DNA from: Pseudobutyrivibrio sp. MD2005
GTDB lineage: Bacteria > Bacillota > Clostridia > Lachnospirales > Lachnospiraceae
NCBI RefSeq assembly: GCF_000621865.1
Contig: NZ_JHXE01000001.1
Span: 276,219-340,218, forward strand
Direction: 5' to 3'
DNA: 64,000 nucleotides
Every line of letters begins with the position of its first letter. Positions within the stretch are counted from its first letter, which is position 1. The translations under genes and the position numbers were made by a program. The notes beneath the pieces were generated by a model. It was not told the DNA's origin. It was given only the letters and a program-made list of their open reading frames with translations, and made no database searches. Shown piece by piece: positions 1 through 9,087 of this stretch.

Positions 1-131
1 TGAACATCATCGCTATGCGAAATCTTCCTAAGGATAGGTTGAATCAGATGGGAGAAAACGCTCTTGCATATAACAGTGAGCACTTCTCTAAAAAGAAACT
101 TATGGATTATATGGACACATATTTACGATGA
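1..131 (+). CDS. C-terminal end of a glycosyltransferase, probably GT4 family (partial)
   Basis: An open frame enters from the left edge and ends at the TGA at 129-131. About 42 residues are visible. The last part reads NALAYNSEHFSKKKLMDYMD followed by TYLR. The pattern 'MGENALAYN...FSKKKLMDYMDTYL' is how many GT4 (GT-B fold) glycosyltransferases end, where the last helix crosses back to the N-terminal domain. The start and catalytic part lie outside the window. The stop overlaps the ATG of the next gene (ATGA), so the two are probably translationally coupled. The family call rests on this tail alone. Confidence 0.55.
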   Translation, partial: NIIAMRNLPKDRLNQMGENALAYNSEHFSKKKLMDYMDTYLR

Positions 132-970
132 AAACAGTATTTACAACAGTAATATACAAACAAGCTGAAAGCTTTATACCGGAATACATCAAATCTGTGG
201 ATAACCAGACCGACAAAGACTTCGACCTGTTGATAATTAATGATAATTTTAACAGTGAAGAGTTAAAAGATGTGGAACACCAGATTAATTCATTAACAAC
301 AGGTTTAAAGATTCATGTAGTAGATTTGTTTGACCAGCATTTATCCATATCTGGTACTCGTATTCAAATGATGGCATCAGCCAAGAAAATGGGCTACGAC
401 CTAATGGTTATGGGGGATGTGGATGATACATTTGCCCCAAGCAGAGTAGAAGAGGTTAAGAAAGCCTATGAATTAGACAAATCTGCAGTATTCTTTTATA
501 ATAAATTAGTTACGGATGGTGGAAAAGAAGTGTTCAGCACACTTCCAACAAAGGCTGAAAGTATCAAGCAGATTTCCCAAGGGAATTTTGTTGGAATGTC
601 TACATCCGCAATCAACTTAAACCATGTGACAGAGGATTTTATTGATTCCTTAAAAGAGGGAGATTGCCCTGTGTTTGACTGGTACCTTTTTTCAAGACTT
701 CTTTTAGATGTGGGTTATGGCAACTTGGTGCCAAATACATCTACTATTTATCGTATTTATGATAATAACGAGGTAGGTGTCACAAGAGACATCAAAAAAG
801 AGCTAGAGGTAAAAAAGGTTCATTATACAAATCTCGCCAAGAGATATAATTATTTCAGAGATTTACTTTCTAAGTTAGAAGATATAGATATAAATGCCAT
901 TTCAGCAAGAGCTGATCATCAGGGATATTGGTGGAGTGACATTCAGATGGAGGACAATTATGAGATTTAA
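128..970 (+). CDS. GT2-like (GT-A fold) glycosyltransferase, soluble
   Basis: A 280-residue cytoplasmic protein with a GT-A type start (TVIYKQAESFIPEYIKSV, then LLIINDN at about residue 35) and an acidic metal-binding-like motif GDVDD at about residues 96-100. A later DWYLFSRLL stretch sits where GT2 enzymes carry the catalytic acidic region. No membrane segment is seen. It should transfer a nucleotide-sugar unit to a lipid-linked or soluble acceptor, but donor and acceptor cannot be read from the sequence. Its start overlaps the previous stop and its end overlaps the neuB start. Placement directly before neuB and neuA suggests it serves the nonulosonic-acid branch, which is inference. Confidence 0.7.
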   Translation: MKTVFTTVIYKQAESFIPEYIKSVDNQTDKDFDLLIINDNFNSEELKDVEHQINSLTTGLKIHVVDLFDQHLSISGTRIQMMASAKKMGYDLMVMGDVDDTFAPSRVEEVKKAYELDKSAVFFYNKLVTDGGKEVFSTLPTKAESIKQISQGNFVGMSTSAINLNHVTEDFIDSLKEGDCPVFDWYLFSRLLLDVGYGNLVPNTSTIYRIYDNNEVGVTRDIKKELEVKKVHYTNLAKRYNYFRDLLSKLEDIDINAISARADHQGYWWSDIQMEDNYEI

Positions 971-2012
971 TTATGCCGATTTAGTTGCAGGAAATCAGAG
1001 ACCATATGTTATTGCAGAGCTTGGCGCTAATCATAATGGTGATATGGATTTAGCTAGAACACTCATTAAGACTGCGAAAGAATGTGGAGCAGACGCTGTA
1101 AAGCTTCAGTCATGGACTGCAGATGATTTATTTTCAAAGAAGAAATACGAGGACAATTACTTCCTTGCAGACGATTATCGCAATCGTACAGATTATTCTC
1201 TTAGAACAATCATGGAAAAATATGCAGTATCTCGTGAGGAGCACTTCGAATTAAAGAAGTACTGTGATGAGCTAGATATAGATTTTGTTTCTACACCATT
1301 CAGTAACGAAGGTGTTGATTTACTTGTAGATGATCTACATGTTCCATTTATCAAGGTTGCATCCCTTGATGTAGAAAACATTCCTTTCCTTGAGTACATC
1401 GGAAGCAAGGGAGTGCCAGTAGTTATTTCTACAGGACTTACAGGAATGGAAGATGTATGTGCTGCAATTGCTGCTCTTGAAAGAGGCGGATGTAAGGAAA
1501 TTGCAATTCTTCACTGCGTTTCACTTTATCCACCAAAGGATGAAAATGTTAACCTCAACAACATGGATATGTACAAGAAAGTATTCGATTATCCAGTTGG
1601 TTATTCAGATCATACACTTGGAACAATCGCTCCAATTATGAGTATTGCCAAGGGCGCTTGCATCATTGAAAAGCACTTCACTATGGATAAGAACATGGAA
1701 GGCTGGGACCACAAGGTTAGTGCCAACCCAGAAGAGCTTAAGGTTATCTGCGATGCTGCTAGAGAAGGTTACGCTATGCTTGGTAGTTACCGCAAGGTAG
1801 TTGTAGAGGACGAGAATCGTCGCGAAGAGTTCAAGCGTTCAATCGTTGCTAAGTACGACATGCCAGCAGGTCACGTACTTACACTGGAGGATCTTGCATA
1901 CAAACGCCCAGGCACAGGAATCTCCCCAAAGCATTACGAAATGGTTATCGGACGCGCGCTCAAGCACGACGTAAAATACGACGACATCTTCCAGTGGGAG
2001 GATCTCGTATGA
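960..2012 (+). CDS. neuB: NeuB-family nonulosonic (sialic) acid synthase
   Basis: A 350-residue enzyme of the NeuB/SpsE family, which condenses phosphoenolpyruvate with a six-carbon amino sugar to make a nine-carbon nonulosonic acid (sialic, legionaminic or related). Family motifs are clear: YVIAELGANHNGD near the N-terminus, AVKLQSW, DFVSTPF, FIKVASLD, VVISTGL, VGYSDHTLG and IIEKHFT. The last 60 residues (AGHVLTLEDLAYKRPGTGI) form the antifreeze-like SAF domain. I chose the ATG at 960 over an in-frame upstream ATG at 894 because a GGAGG lies just before it and the family starts here. It overlaps the previous gene by 11 bases. The exact sugar substrate is not determined. Confidence 0.92.
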   Translation: MRFNYADLVAGNQRPYVIAELGANHNGDMDLARTLIKTAKECGADAVKLQSWTADDLFSKKKYEDNYFLADDYRNRTDYSLRTIMEKYAVSREEHFELKKYCDELDIDFVSTPFSNEGVDLLVDDLHVPFIKVASLDVENIPFLEYIGSKGVPVVISTGLTGMEDVCAAIAALERGGCKEIAILHCVSLYPPKDENVNLNNMDMYKKVFDYPVGYSDHTLGTIAPIMSIAKGACIIEKHFTMDKNMEGWDHKVSANPEELKVICDAAREGYAMLGSYRKVVVEDENRREEFKRSIVAKYDMPAGHVLTLEDLAYKRPGTGISPKHYEMVIGRALKHDVKYDDIFQWEDLV

Positions 2013-2710
2013 TTGCATTTATTCCAGCAAGGGGCGGTAGTAAGGGTGTCCCAGGAAAGAATATAAAGGATTTATGTGGCAAGCCTCTGATTGTGCATAC
2101 TATTGAGGCAGCCCTTAAAGCAGATAAGATTGATAGAGTCATTGTTACTACAGATGATGAGGATATTGCAAGAGTGGCCCGAGAAGCGGGCGCAGAGGTT
2201 CCATTTATGCGTCCTGATTATTTGGCTAGCGATACAGCATCAGCTATAGATGTTTATATTCATGCAGCAGAGTTTGTTATGAATGAAACAGGCAAGCCTG
2301 TAGATAAGTTTATGGTGCTTCTTCCAACAGCTCCACTTCGTGATGAGAAAAACATCAACGAAGCTATTGAGCAGTTTGAAAAGGATGGCGCCACAACACT
2401 TATTTCATTTACAGAGGCTGAATGTCCTGTAGGCTGGTATCACATGATGGATGAGCAGGGCAGAATAAAGAATGCAGGCTTTGGTCAGTCTGGTTCTAAT
2501 GTGGCTAATCGCCAGACAAATGCAACTTACTATGTTCCTAATGGTGCAATCTATATTTTGGATTATAAGCTTCTTAAGGAACAGCGCACATATTACTGTG
2601 ACGAGACTTATGCATACATCATGAGCAGACAGGATTCAATTGATATAGATTATCCAATAGATTTTGAAATCGCAGAATTTATGATGAAGAAAAAATTAGG
2701 GATTAACTAA
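2009..2710 (+). CDS. neuA: CMP-nonulosonate cytidylyltransferase (NeuA family)
   Basis: A 233-residue cytidylyltransferase that activates a nonulosonic acid with CTP. The nucleotide-binding motif ARGGSKGVPGKN lies at residues 7-18, followed by the RVIVTTDDEDIA stretch, the LLPTAPLR motif, and near the end DSIDIDYPIDF with the metal-binding acids. The start ATG at 2009 overlaps the neuB stop (ATGA), so expression is coupled; a GTG five codons upstream is less likely. NeuB plus NeuA gives the last two steps of CMP-nonulosonate supply. The hydrolysing epimerase and acetyltransferase needed earlier in the pathway are not in this window and may lie upstream. Confidence 0.9.
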   Translation: MIAFIPARGGSKGVPGKNIKDLCGKPLIVHTIEAALKADKIDRVIVTTDDEDIARVAREAGAEVPFMRPDYLASDTASAIDVYIHAAEFVMNETGKPVDKFMVLLPTAPLRDEKNINEAIEQFEKDGATTLISFTEAECPVGWYHMMDEQGRIKNAGFGQSGSNVANRQTNATYYVPNGAIYILDYKLLKEQRTYYCDETYAYIMSRQDSIDIDYPIDFEIAEFMMKKKLGIN

Positions 2711-3855
2711 TGACATTAATTAGAGCATTGGCCTTTTTATTGCACTTTACTATAGTGCCAATAGCAGTGGGCAGACTAATTACATATAGAACAAAAAGTA
2801 AATGGATTGAGAGCTACTTGATAGGATTCTTTGGTAACTTAGCAATCTTTTACGTTTTGTATTCGATACTTGAATGGCGGCAAAACTGGAAAACAATTGT
2901 GGATCCAGTTACTGGCGCCTTCACTGCGCTTACAAGCATTTATTCAGGAATTATTCTTATTGCTCTAGTTGTATGGTCTATTCTCAGAAGGGATAAGATT
3001 AAAAAATTACCTGCTAGAATAAAGTTTAAGATATATGGTACTAAGCAAAAAATCACTGATGATAAGTTTTCAATCATCTATATCTTGATTGTAATTGCGT
3101 TATTACTAGTTCAGTTATATATGGCTTATGCCTATGAAATTAACGAATGGTCCTATGATGATTATGATTATGTTGTTACTAGCAACGATGCAATCTCAAG
3201 TGACACAGTTTCTTACGTTAATTTTATTGATGGTTCCATGCCAAATGTTTCAGCTAAAAGAGCTGTAGCATCTTGGGGAACATACGTGGCAATGGTAGCC
3301 AAGACATCTGGCTTTGAAGTGACTACTGTTTATCATACTATTTTGCCGGTGTTCTTGTTGTTGATTGCTTACTTGAACTTTTACTACATTGCTAGATTTC
3401 TGTTTTCAAAAACAGATGACAGAATGATTTTTCTTATTCTGTTATCAATGGGATATATTTTCGGATTGTATTCTCATTACTCAGGAACATTTAGATTGCT
3501 TGGCGCTATCTGGCAAGGCAAGGCAGTGCTTTCCATTATTGCAGTTCCTTTCTTTACAGTTTATTTATTTGAGCAGTACAAACGAGAATACGATAAAGCT
3601 AATTTATTACCGATTGTAGCAGTATCCCTTGGCGCATGTTCAATTACATCACAGTCATTATTGTTTGTGGTGCCAATCGCTATTTTCGTATGGGCCTTGA
3701 TGTGCGTATACCACAAGAAAATATGTGGAATCAAGTATTTACTTGCAAGTTTGATTGGACCTATATATCTAGGAATCTTTTATGCATTGATTTGTATGCT
3801 TCAGTATGATATGCAGATGCATGAGTTTAAGTTTTTTAGATTCAGAGTAGAATAA
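2710..3855 (+). CDS. Multi-pass membrane protein, DUF6077-like (first half of a split gene?)
   Basis: A 381-residue integral membrane protein with about nine hydrophobic helices. A loop after the fourth helix carries acidic residues (YDDYDYVV, then SSDTVSYVN) and is followed by SWGTYVAMVAKTSG and VYHTILPVFLLLIAYL. This order resembles DUF6077 proteins, which look like GT-C glycosyltransferases. It ends abruptly after helix nine with FRFRVE. The next gene, 13 bases on and in the +1 frame, starts with the helices expected to follow in this family. The two are therefore probably one broken gene or one protein encoded in two pieces. Its ATG overlaps the neuA stop. Function is unknown; glycan assembly is inferred from context. 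Confidence 0.6.
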   Translation: MTLIRALAFLLHFTIVPIAVGRLITYRTKSKWIESYLIGFFGNLAIFYVLYSILEWRQNWKTIVDPVTGAFTALTSIYSGIILIALVVWSILRRDKIKKLPARIKFKIYGTKQKITDDKFSIIYILIVIALLLVQLYMAYAYEINEWSYDDYDYVVTSNDAISSDTVSYVNFIDGSMPNVSAKRAVASWGTYVAMVAKTSGFEVTTVYHTILPVFLLLIAYLNFYYIARFLFSKTDDRMIFLILLSMGYIFGLYSHYSGTFRLLGAIWQGKAVLSIIAVPFFTVYLFEQYKREYDKANLLPIVAVSLGACSITSQSLLFVVPIAIFVWALMCVYHKKICGIKYLLASLIGPIYLGIFYALICMLQYDMQMHEFKFFRFRVE

Positions 3856-3868
3856 AGGTGTTTGTGGT

Positions 3869-5404
3869 ATGTTAAAATATCTGCTTAGTGTTACTACAGA
3901 CTACTGGGGAAGCTGGTTTTTCCCGTTGCTTTTCATAGCAGGTCTGATAGGAATACTATTATTAGAAAAAGAAAAAATAAAACGATACACCTTTTTATGG
4001 TATTCCATACTGGTGCTCGTTTTCATATATAATCCTATTACGCTTTTTGTGAGCCGAAAGATTTTAGAAGAGACTACTTTTGATCAGTATTACTTGAGAT
4101 TTTTCACTTTGCTTCCAGTGATGCTAGTCATTGCATACATGTTTACACTGGTTTTGAAAAAGCTTTCAGGAATAAAAAAGCTTGGTGGCCTCATAGTGAT
4201 TTGCGTTGTCATTGCGCTAGCGGGCAATTGCATCTACACAGAGGATTGGTACACAAAAGCTGAAAACCGCAATAAGGTTCCACAGGATGTGGTAACAATC
4301 TGTGATTTGTTTGCAGATTACGAAGGTGATCAGATTAGAATAATGGCACCTCAGGATATTGCCGTTTATTTAAGGCAGATGGATAGTAGGTTCTCCATGC
4401 CTTATTCCCGCTCACTTCCTGATGAAGCTTATGAGCTTACAAATGAAAAGCCAGATGCTGCAGCAGTAGTGAAATATGCGAAAAAGAAGGATGTGGATTA
4501 CGTAGTTGTATCTGCTATACCAGATATACTTAATGCATATCTAAACTTCGGATTTACGTTATATGGACGCACTGCTAATTATGCTGTGCTGATGCCAAAT
4601 GACCCTACATGGCTTGTGACAGAATATCCTATGGCATCAGGTGACCAGGGCATGTTTTATACAGTAGAGAATCTTGAGGATGGCACTTTGCTTGTAATTG
4701 ATGGTGGCGATGCCGAAAATGAGCAAGTGGTTAGAGATGCCATAAAAGAAAAAGGTGGCAATGTGGATGCTTGGATAATCACACATTATCATCAGGACCA
4801 TGTAGATTCATTTAATGCGATTTACGAAGAGCCTCAGGGTATAAAAATAAAAGATGTGTATGTCACACCACTTGATTCAGAAAAGTTCTATTCGGTGGCG
4901 CAAGAGTGGGATGATGTTGATTCCTATGAAAAATTCTTAGAAGTCACTGAGGAGGCTGATAATATAAATTATGTCAGTCGTGATGATGTGCTCACCTACG
5001 GCGATTTAACAATTACATTTTTCAATGCTTATGATGATGTAGTTGTAGATTGTGGCACAGATATACCTAACAACGATTCACTAGTATTTCAAATGGCCAC
5101 AGACAATCGCAGCATGTTAATCTGCGCAGATTGCCACAGTGAATATATGGCAAAATATTTTGTTGAAACATATGGCGATAAGCTTAAATCAGATATACTT
5201 CAATGCGGCCACCACGGCAACAACAGCATGCCTACGGAGACAGGTTTTTATGAAGCTGTAAATCCTGAGGTTGCTGTATTTGATACACCAGATAAAATAA
5301 TGTTTAGTCCAGAATATACAGCTGGAGCATTGGCATCATATTTACAGGAGCTTGGTTCTAGAATCGTATGGTATAGCACCGCACCTAACACATTTGGACT
5401 ATAA
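3869..5404 (+). CDS. Membrane protein with C-terminal ComEC-like metallo-beta-lactamase domain (second half of a split gene?)
   Basis: A 511-residue protein. Residues 1-130 hold four hydrophobic helices, including a FFTLLPVMLVIAY segment typical of the end of GT-C-like membrane domains. After a linker, residues 240-511 are a metallo-beta-lactamase fold: VIDGGDAENEQ, the zinc motif THYHQDH at about 304-310, CADCHSE at about 417 and CGHHGNN at about 447, as in the ComEC/Rec2 hydrolase domain. All expected metal ligands appear present, so it is probably active, perhaps on a phosphodiester or a lactone. An AAAGGTG eight bases before the ATG could be its own ribosome site. See the previous entry for the possible frameshift. 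Confidence 0.7.
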   Translation: MLKYLLSVTTDYWGSWFFPLLFIAGLIGILLLEKEKIKRYTFLWYSILVLVFIYNPITLFVSRKILEETTFDQYYLRFFTLLPVMLVIAYMFTLVLKKLSGIKKLGGLIVICVVIALAGNCIYTEDWYTKAENRNKVPQDVVTICDLFADYEGDQIRIMAPQDIAVYLRQMDSRFSMPYSRSLPDEAYELTNEKPDAAAVVKYAKKKDVDYVVVSAIPDILNAYLNFGFTLYGRTANYAVLMPNDPTWLVTEYPMASGDQGMFYTVENLEDGTLLVIDGGDAENEQVVRDAIKEKGGNVDAWIITHYHQDHVDSFNAIYEEPQGIKIKDVYVTPLDSEKFYSVAQEWDDVDSYEKFLEVTEEADNINYVSRDDVLTYGDLTITFFNAYDDVVVDCGTDIPNNDSLVFQMATDNRSMLICADCHSEYMAKYFVETYGDKLKSDILQCGHHGNNSMPTETGFYEAVNPEVAVFDTPDKIMFSPEYTAGALASYLQELGSRIVWYSTAPNTFGL

Positions 5405-5418
5405 ATTGGAGAAATCAA

Positions 5419-6672
5419 ATGACATTCATTGAAAAGAATAAAAAGATAATATCAATTATTCTACTTGCTTTAATAATATATTTTAGATGTGACCACGGAG
5501 TTACAAAAGGCTACGCAATAGCATGTAATTTGGCTGTTGATATACTTGGTTTCATCTTTTGCCTGTTTCTGACAAAGCAGGATTTTAATAAAACAAAAAA
5601 GAGTATTTTCAATGTGGCAATACTTTGGCTTGTGATTTTCCAAGCTATTGTATTTATCTATGGTCATTTTGATTTGTTTAGTGGCAATAGCAATATTTAT
5701 AGCATGCAATACACTATACTCACTATTTTGCCAGCAGTTCTTTGCTACGAGATTCTCTGGCACAACAGTGATGATATGATAGAGATTCTTAGTATTGTTG
5801 GTATTATAATCATCATTGCTACATACATTACATCTATGAAAACAGATCATCTCTGGGGCGATGCTCTAGAAGGTCGATTCTTTAGATTAGGAAAGGTACC
5901 AGGCGGTTCTGATATTGATACTGGAAACCTTTATTTATTAATGATGATTCCAATTCTATATTCAACAATCGTTCTTAGAAAGATTAAGGCTTATATCGCA
6001 TTTGCGATAATAGGTGGAGTTGGAATTGTTCTTACTGGCTCAAAATCATCTGCGCTACCACTAGTGTTAGTTATTGGAATAATGCTTTTGGGAACTGCAA
6101 AAAGTAAGAAAGAAGCTGGAAAATACATAGCCTGCCTGGTAGGAGTTGGAGTGATTGCTACAATAGCTCTTATGACAGTGCCAATCCTTTACAGAACATT
6201 AGGATATCGTATAGCAGAAGTGTTTACGGCATTTGCAGATACCAGTGAGTACGATTTACATACAAGTACTGGTCAGAGACTTGCAATAATCGATGCATTT
6301 AAAAAGCATTTCTGGGAGACACCAATCTTTGGTCATGGATTTTATTCATTCCTTGGAATGTCATATTCTCAGCTTGAAGAATATCATCTAGAAAGTGGTG
6401 AGATAGCATATAGACACGTGCAGACTCACATGAATTATATGGAGCTATTATTTAGCTTTGGTATTGTTGGATTTGTGGCATACTACTGGTTACCACTTAA
6501 ATTAGTTATTGATACAATAAAGAGCCATAGCAAGGAGATTAAATTAATCTGTGCATCATTTTTAATCTCATTTGTTTTTATGGATTTAGGTCTTGATATG
6601 TACTACAAGTACATGACACCTTATTTTACATATTTAGTTATTTACACATTCCTAAAGAGGGAGGAACTCTAG
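5419..6672 (+). CDS. O-antigen ligase/polymerase-like membrane protein (Wzy-type)
   Basis: A 417-residue protein with about ten to twelve hydrophobic helices. The large extracytoplasmic loop near the C-terminus contains STGQRLAIIDAFKKHFWETP followed by IFGHGFYSF, the pattern seen in Wzy/WaaL-family (PF04932-type) polymerases and ligases, where the R/H residues act on the lipid-linked glycan. It would polymerise or transfer repeat units outside the membrane. A GGAGA lies 8-13 bases before the ATG. It sits between a GT-C-like gene and the initiating transferase a few genes later, which fits a Wzx/Wzy-type assembly system. Confidence 0.72.
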   Translation: MTFIEKNKKIISIILLALIIYFRCDHGVTKGYAIACNLAVDILGFIFCLFLTKQDFNKTKKSIFNVAILWLVIFQAIVFIYGHFDLFSGNSNIYSMQYTILTILPAVLCYEILWHNSDDMIEILSIVGIIIIIATYITSMKTDHLWGDALEGRFFRLGKVPGGSDIDTGNLYLLMMIPILYSTIVLRKIKAYIAFAIIGGVGIVLTGSKSSALPLVLVIGIMLLGTAKSKKEAGKYIACLVGVGVIATIALMTVPILYRTLGYRIAEVFTAFADTSEYDLHTSTGQRLAIIDAFKKHFWETPIFGHGFYSFLGMSYSQLEEYHLESGEIAYRHVQTHMNYMELLFSFGIVGFVAYYWLPLKLVIDTIKSHSKEIKLICASFLISFVFMDLGLDMYYKYMTPYFTYLVIYTFLKREEL

Positions 6673-8133
6673 TTGAAAGAGAATAGTACTAAAAGAAATA
6701 TAGCCATAATGGTAATTGCGGTTCTTACACCTATATTAGGAATGGCTTTATATATGCTTAAATATAAAGTCGGAGTCGGAGATATATCAATCGCTTGCTC
6801 AGATTGGAATGATGAACTATGGTATTATAAAATGATTGAGGCGATGGTTCGTTACGGACTTCCTCAGGGATACTACGGTTACAATGAAAGCCATGCCATT
6901 TGGGGCAACTTAGGTGGTTGGAGTATAGCAATGTATTTGCCATTTGTTGCAATTGGTAAGCTTGTTGGGTGGAATTACATGACTCCTGTAGTAATAAACC
7001 TTGTATTATGGCTTGCATCTTTTGTATTGTTTGCAGTTGCTTTACGTCCATCTCTTAAGCAGCAGGTTTTTGTTGGCTTAGTATGGTTAAGTTATTCAAT
7101 TAATATTAGATACATCTTTTCAGCTACACCAGAGACACTTATAACAGTATGTTTCTTGTGGGTTGCAATTGCGTTTGTTAAGCTTTATAAGAATCCTAAG
7201 TCTTTAGGTTGGTTGATATTTGCAGATGTTGTATTAGTTTATCTCACATTAATGAGAGGCTATTACATACTTTTCATAGTTTGTATTCTCGCTATACTAT
7301 ACAATGATAGCAAAAAGATTAGCTTAAATATCATCATACAGGTGATTGTAGCTTTAGTAGCAGCAGTAGGCTTTGTGCTCATAGTACACTTCTGCTTGGC
7401 AGAATACTTTGTTCCAGATATTAATACAGAATGGCTTACACATCCAAAGGCATTTGTAAAGCTTAACCTTATGGGCTTTATCGAAAGCCTACAGTATATG
7501 TGGGAGGCAGTGCTTTTAAAGAATATGCGTGGCTCTTGGTATATTATCTATCTATTGGTAGTGCCATTTATCATTCGCAGATGCATTAAGAATAAAAACA
7601 TTGTCGATTATTCACTTTTATTCTCATGGGTTGCACTTATAATCGCAATGTGGACTCTTTATACAGCAAAGGAAGGCTGCAGACATTTAATGGCATATTG
7701 CATGATAGCAGTTATGCTTATAGCTTATTCTGAAGTTCAATTGAAAGCATCATATATTATGATAGCTGTTCTTATATATACTAATTGGTTCTCAACAGAT
7801 GCTCATTTTACAGAGCTGATACCAGAGAACAAGGCTTTAATCGAAGCTATAGAAGATGGACATGAAAAACTTAGCAAGGTAATGGAATTAAGCGATAATG
7901 AGTGGGATAATACAGTCATCTCTACTAGATTGACATATTCTAATGATATGTATGCCATCCCAGAGGGCTTCGCATTAAATAGTTGCTTAGATGATTATGT
8001 CCGTGAAAATTGGGATAATCTCAATAGTAAATATATTGCATACAGCCCAGAGGGAGATTTAAATGATTTCCTAGCTGAGCGATGCGAAGTTATTGCAACA
8101 TACGGAGATACAATTGTATATAAAATAAGATAA
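6673..8133 (+). CDS. GT-C-like multi-pass membrane protein
   Basis: A 486-residue protein with about ten to eleven helices. The first loop has an acidic motif, DWNDELWYYKMIEAM, followed by an aromatic loop (YGYNESHAIWG). This is the general pattern of GT-C glycosyltransferases, where an acidic residue in the first outside loop is catalytic. The C-terminal 100 residues are soluble. It would transfer a sugar from a polyprenyl-phosphate donor outside the cell, and the GtrB-type donor synthase follows directly. The start is a TTG, chosen because AGGGAGGAA lies about seven bases upstream and it abuts the previous stop. No precise family is recognised. Confidence 0.6.
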   Translation: MKENSTKRNIAIMVIAVLTPILGMALYMLKYKVGVGDISIACSDWNDELWYYKMIEAMVRYGLPQGYYGYNESHAIWGNLGGWSIAMYLPFVAIGKLVGWNYMTPVVINLVLWLASFVLFAVALRPSLKQQVFVGLVWLSYSINIRYIFSATPETLITVCFLWVAIAFVKLYKNPKSLGWLIFADVVLVYLTLMRGYYILFIVCILAILYNDSKKISLNIIIQVIVALVAAVGFVLIVHFCLAEYFVPDINTEWLTHPKAFVKLNLMGFIESLQYMWEAVLLKNMRGSWYIIYLLVVPFIIRRCIKNKNIVDYSLLFSWVALIIAMWTLYTAKEGCRHLMAYCMIAVMLIAYSEVQLKASYIMIAVLIYTNWFSTDAHFTELIPENKALIEAIEDGHEKLSKVMELSDNEWDNTVISTRLTYSNDMYAIPEGFALNSCLDDYVRENWDNLNSKYIAYSPEGDLNDFLAERCEVIATYGDTIVYKIR

Positions 8134-8148
8134 GCAGTGAGGTTTTAT

Positions 8149-9087
8149 ATGTTTGATAAAAAGATATCTTTCGTAATTCCATGCTACTATTCGCAGGATA
8201 CTATCAAAGATGTAGTAGATGATATACGTAAAGAGTTTCCAAAGACAGATTATAATATTGAGATAGTGCTTGTTAATGATGGCTCAAAGGATAATACTTT
8301 CAACGTATTAAAGTCATTAGCAGATGAAGATAGCCGCATTGTGGCAATCAATCAGTCTAAGAACTTCGGGCAGGATGCTACCACAATGTGTGGCCTTACT
8401 AATGCTACTGGTGATTACATGGTAGTGCTTGATGATGACGGTCAGAATCCTCCATCAGAAGCACATAAGCTGCTTGATGAAATCGAAAAGGGCTATGAGG
8501 CTGTATTTGCAAAGTACCATGTAAAAAAAGATTCTGCATTTAAAAAGTTTGGTCATGACCTAAATGATAAGATGGTTACATCTTTGATTGGTAAGCCTAA
8601 GGATATAGAGCTTAACAGCTATTTTGTTATCACAGCTTTTGTAAGAGACCAGATGATTAAGTATAAGGGCGCATATCCTTATATTTGGGGACTTATTCTT
8701 AGAGCGACAGATAATGTTGCAAACGTATTTGTTGAGCATAAAGCTCGTGAAGTTGGTAAGAGCACATATACTTTAAGTAAGCTTATTGGCTTATGGTTTG
8801 ATGGATTTATTTCATTTTCAATCAAGCCTCTTAGAGTTACATCTGTGCTTGGCGTTTTTGCAACAATAGTAGGATTTGTTTTACTTGCGATTATTGTGGT
8901 TAGAACATTGCTAAACGGTGATGTGGAAGGCTGGACATCAATGATGGCTGCTATATTAATCATGAGCGGAATGCAGATGTTGATGCTTGGAATGTTAGGT
9001 GAATACGTAGGAAGAATCTTCATTAACGGTAACAATTCACCACAATTTATTATCAAGGAAAAGTACACTAAGGAGTCAGAAGACTAG
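8149..9087 (+). CDS. GtrB-type polyprenyl-phosphate glycosyltransferase (GT2)
   Basis: A 312-residue GT2 enzyme of the DPM1/GtrB type. The N-terminal GT-A domain has ISFVIPCYYS, VLVNDGSKDN and the DxD-type motif VVLDDDGQNPP at about residue 94. Two hydrophobic helices follow in the C-terminal third, ending GMLGEYVGRIFI, as in GtrB. Such enzymes load one sugar from a nucleotide donor on to undecaprenyl phosphate for a GT-C partner. The ATG at 8149 is preferred over an in-frame GTG at 8137 because the AGTGAGGT ribosome site lies between them. Its neighbour at 6673 is the likely partner. Confidence 0.8.
   Translation: MFDKKISFVIPCYYSQDTIKDVVDDIRKEFPKTDYNIEIVLVNDGSKDNTFNVLKSLADEDSRIVAINQSKNFGQDATTMCGLTNATGDYMVVLDDDGQNPPSEAHKLLDEIEKGYEAVFAKYHVKKDSAFKKFGHDLNDKMVTSLIGKPKDIELNSYFVITAFVRDQMIKYKGAYPYIWGLILRATDNVANVFVEHKAREVGKSTYTLSKLIGLWFDGFISFSIKPLRVTSVLGVFATIVGFVLLAIIVVRTLLNGDVEGWTSMMAAILIMSGMQMLMLGMLGEYVGRIFINGNNSPQFIIKEKYTKESED

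Noticed and set aside
5470..5850. Minus-strand open frame of 126 codons inside the Wzy-like gene
   Set aside because: It is the antisense of a clear membrane protein, lacks a ribosome site and has no recognisable domain.
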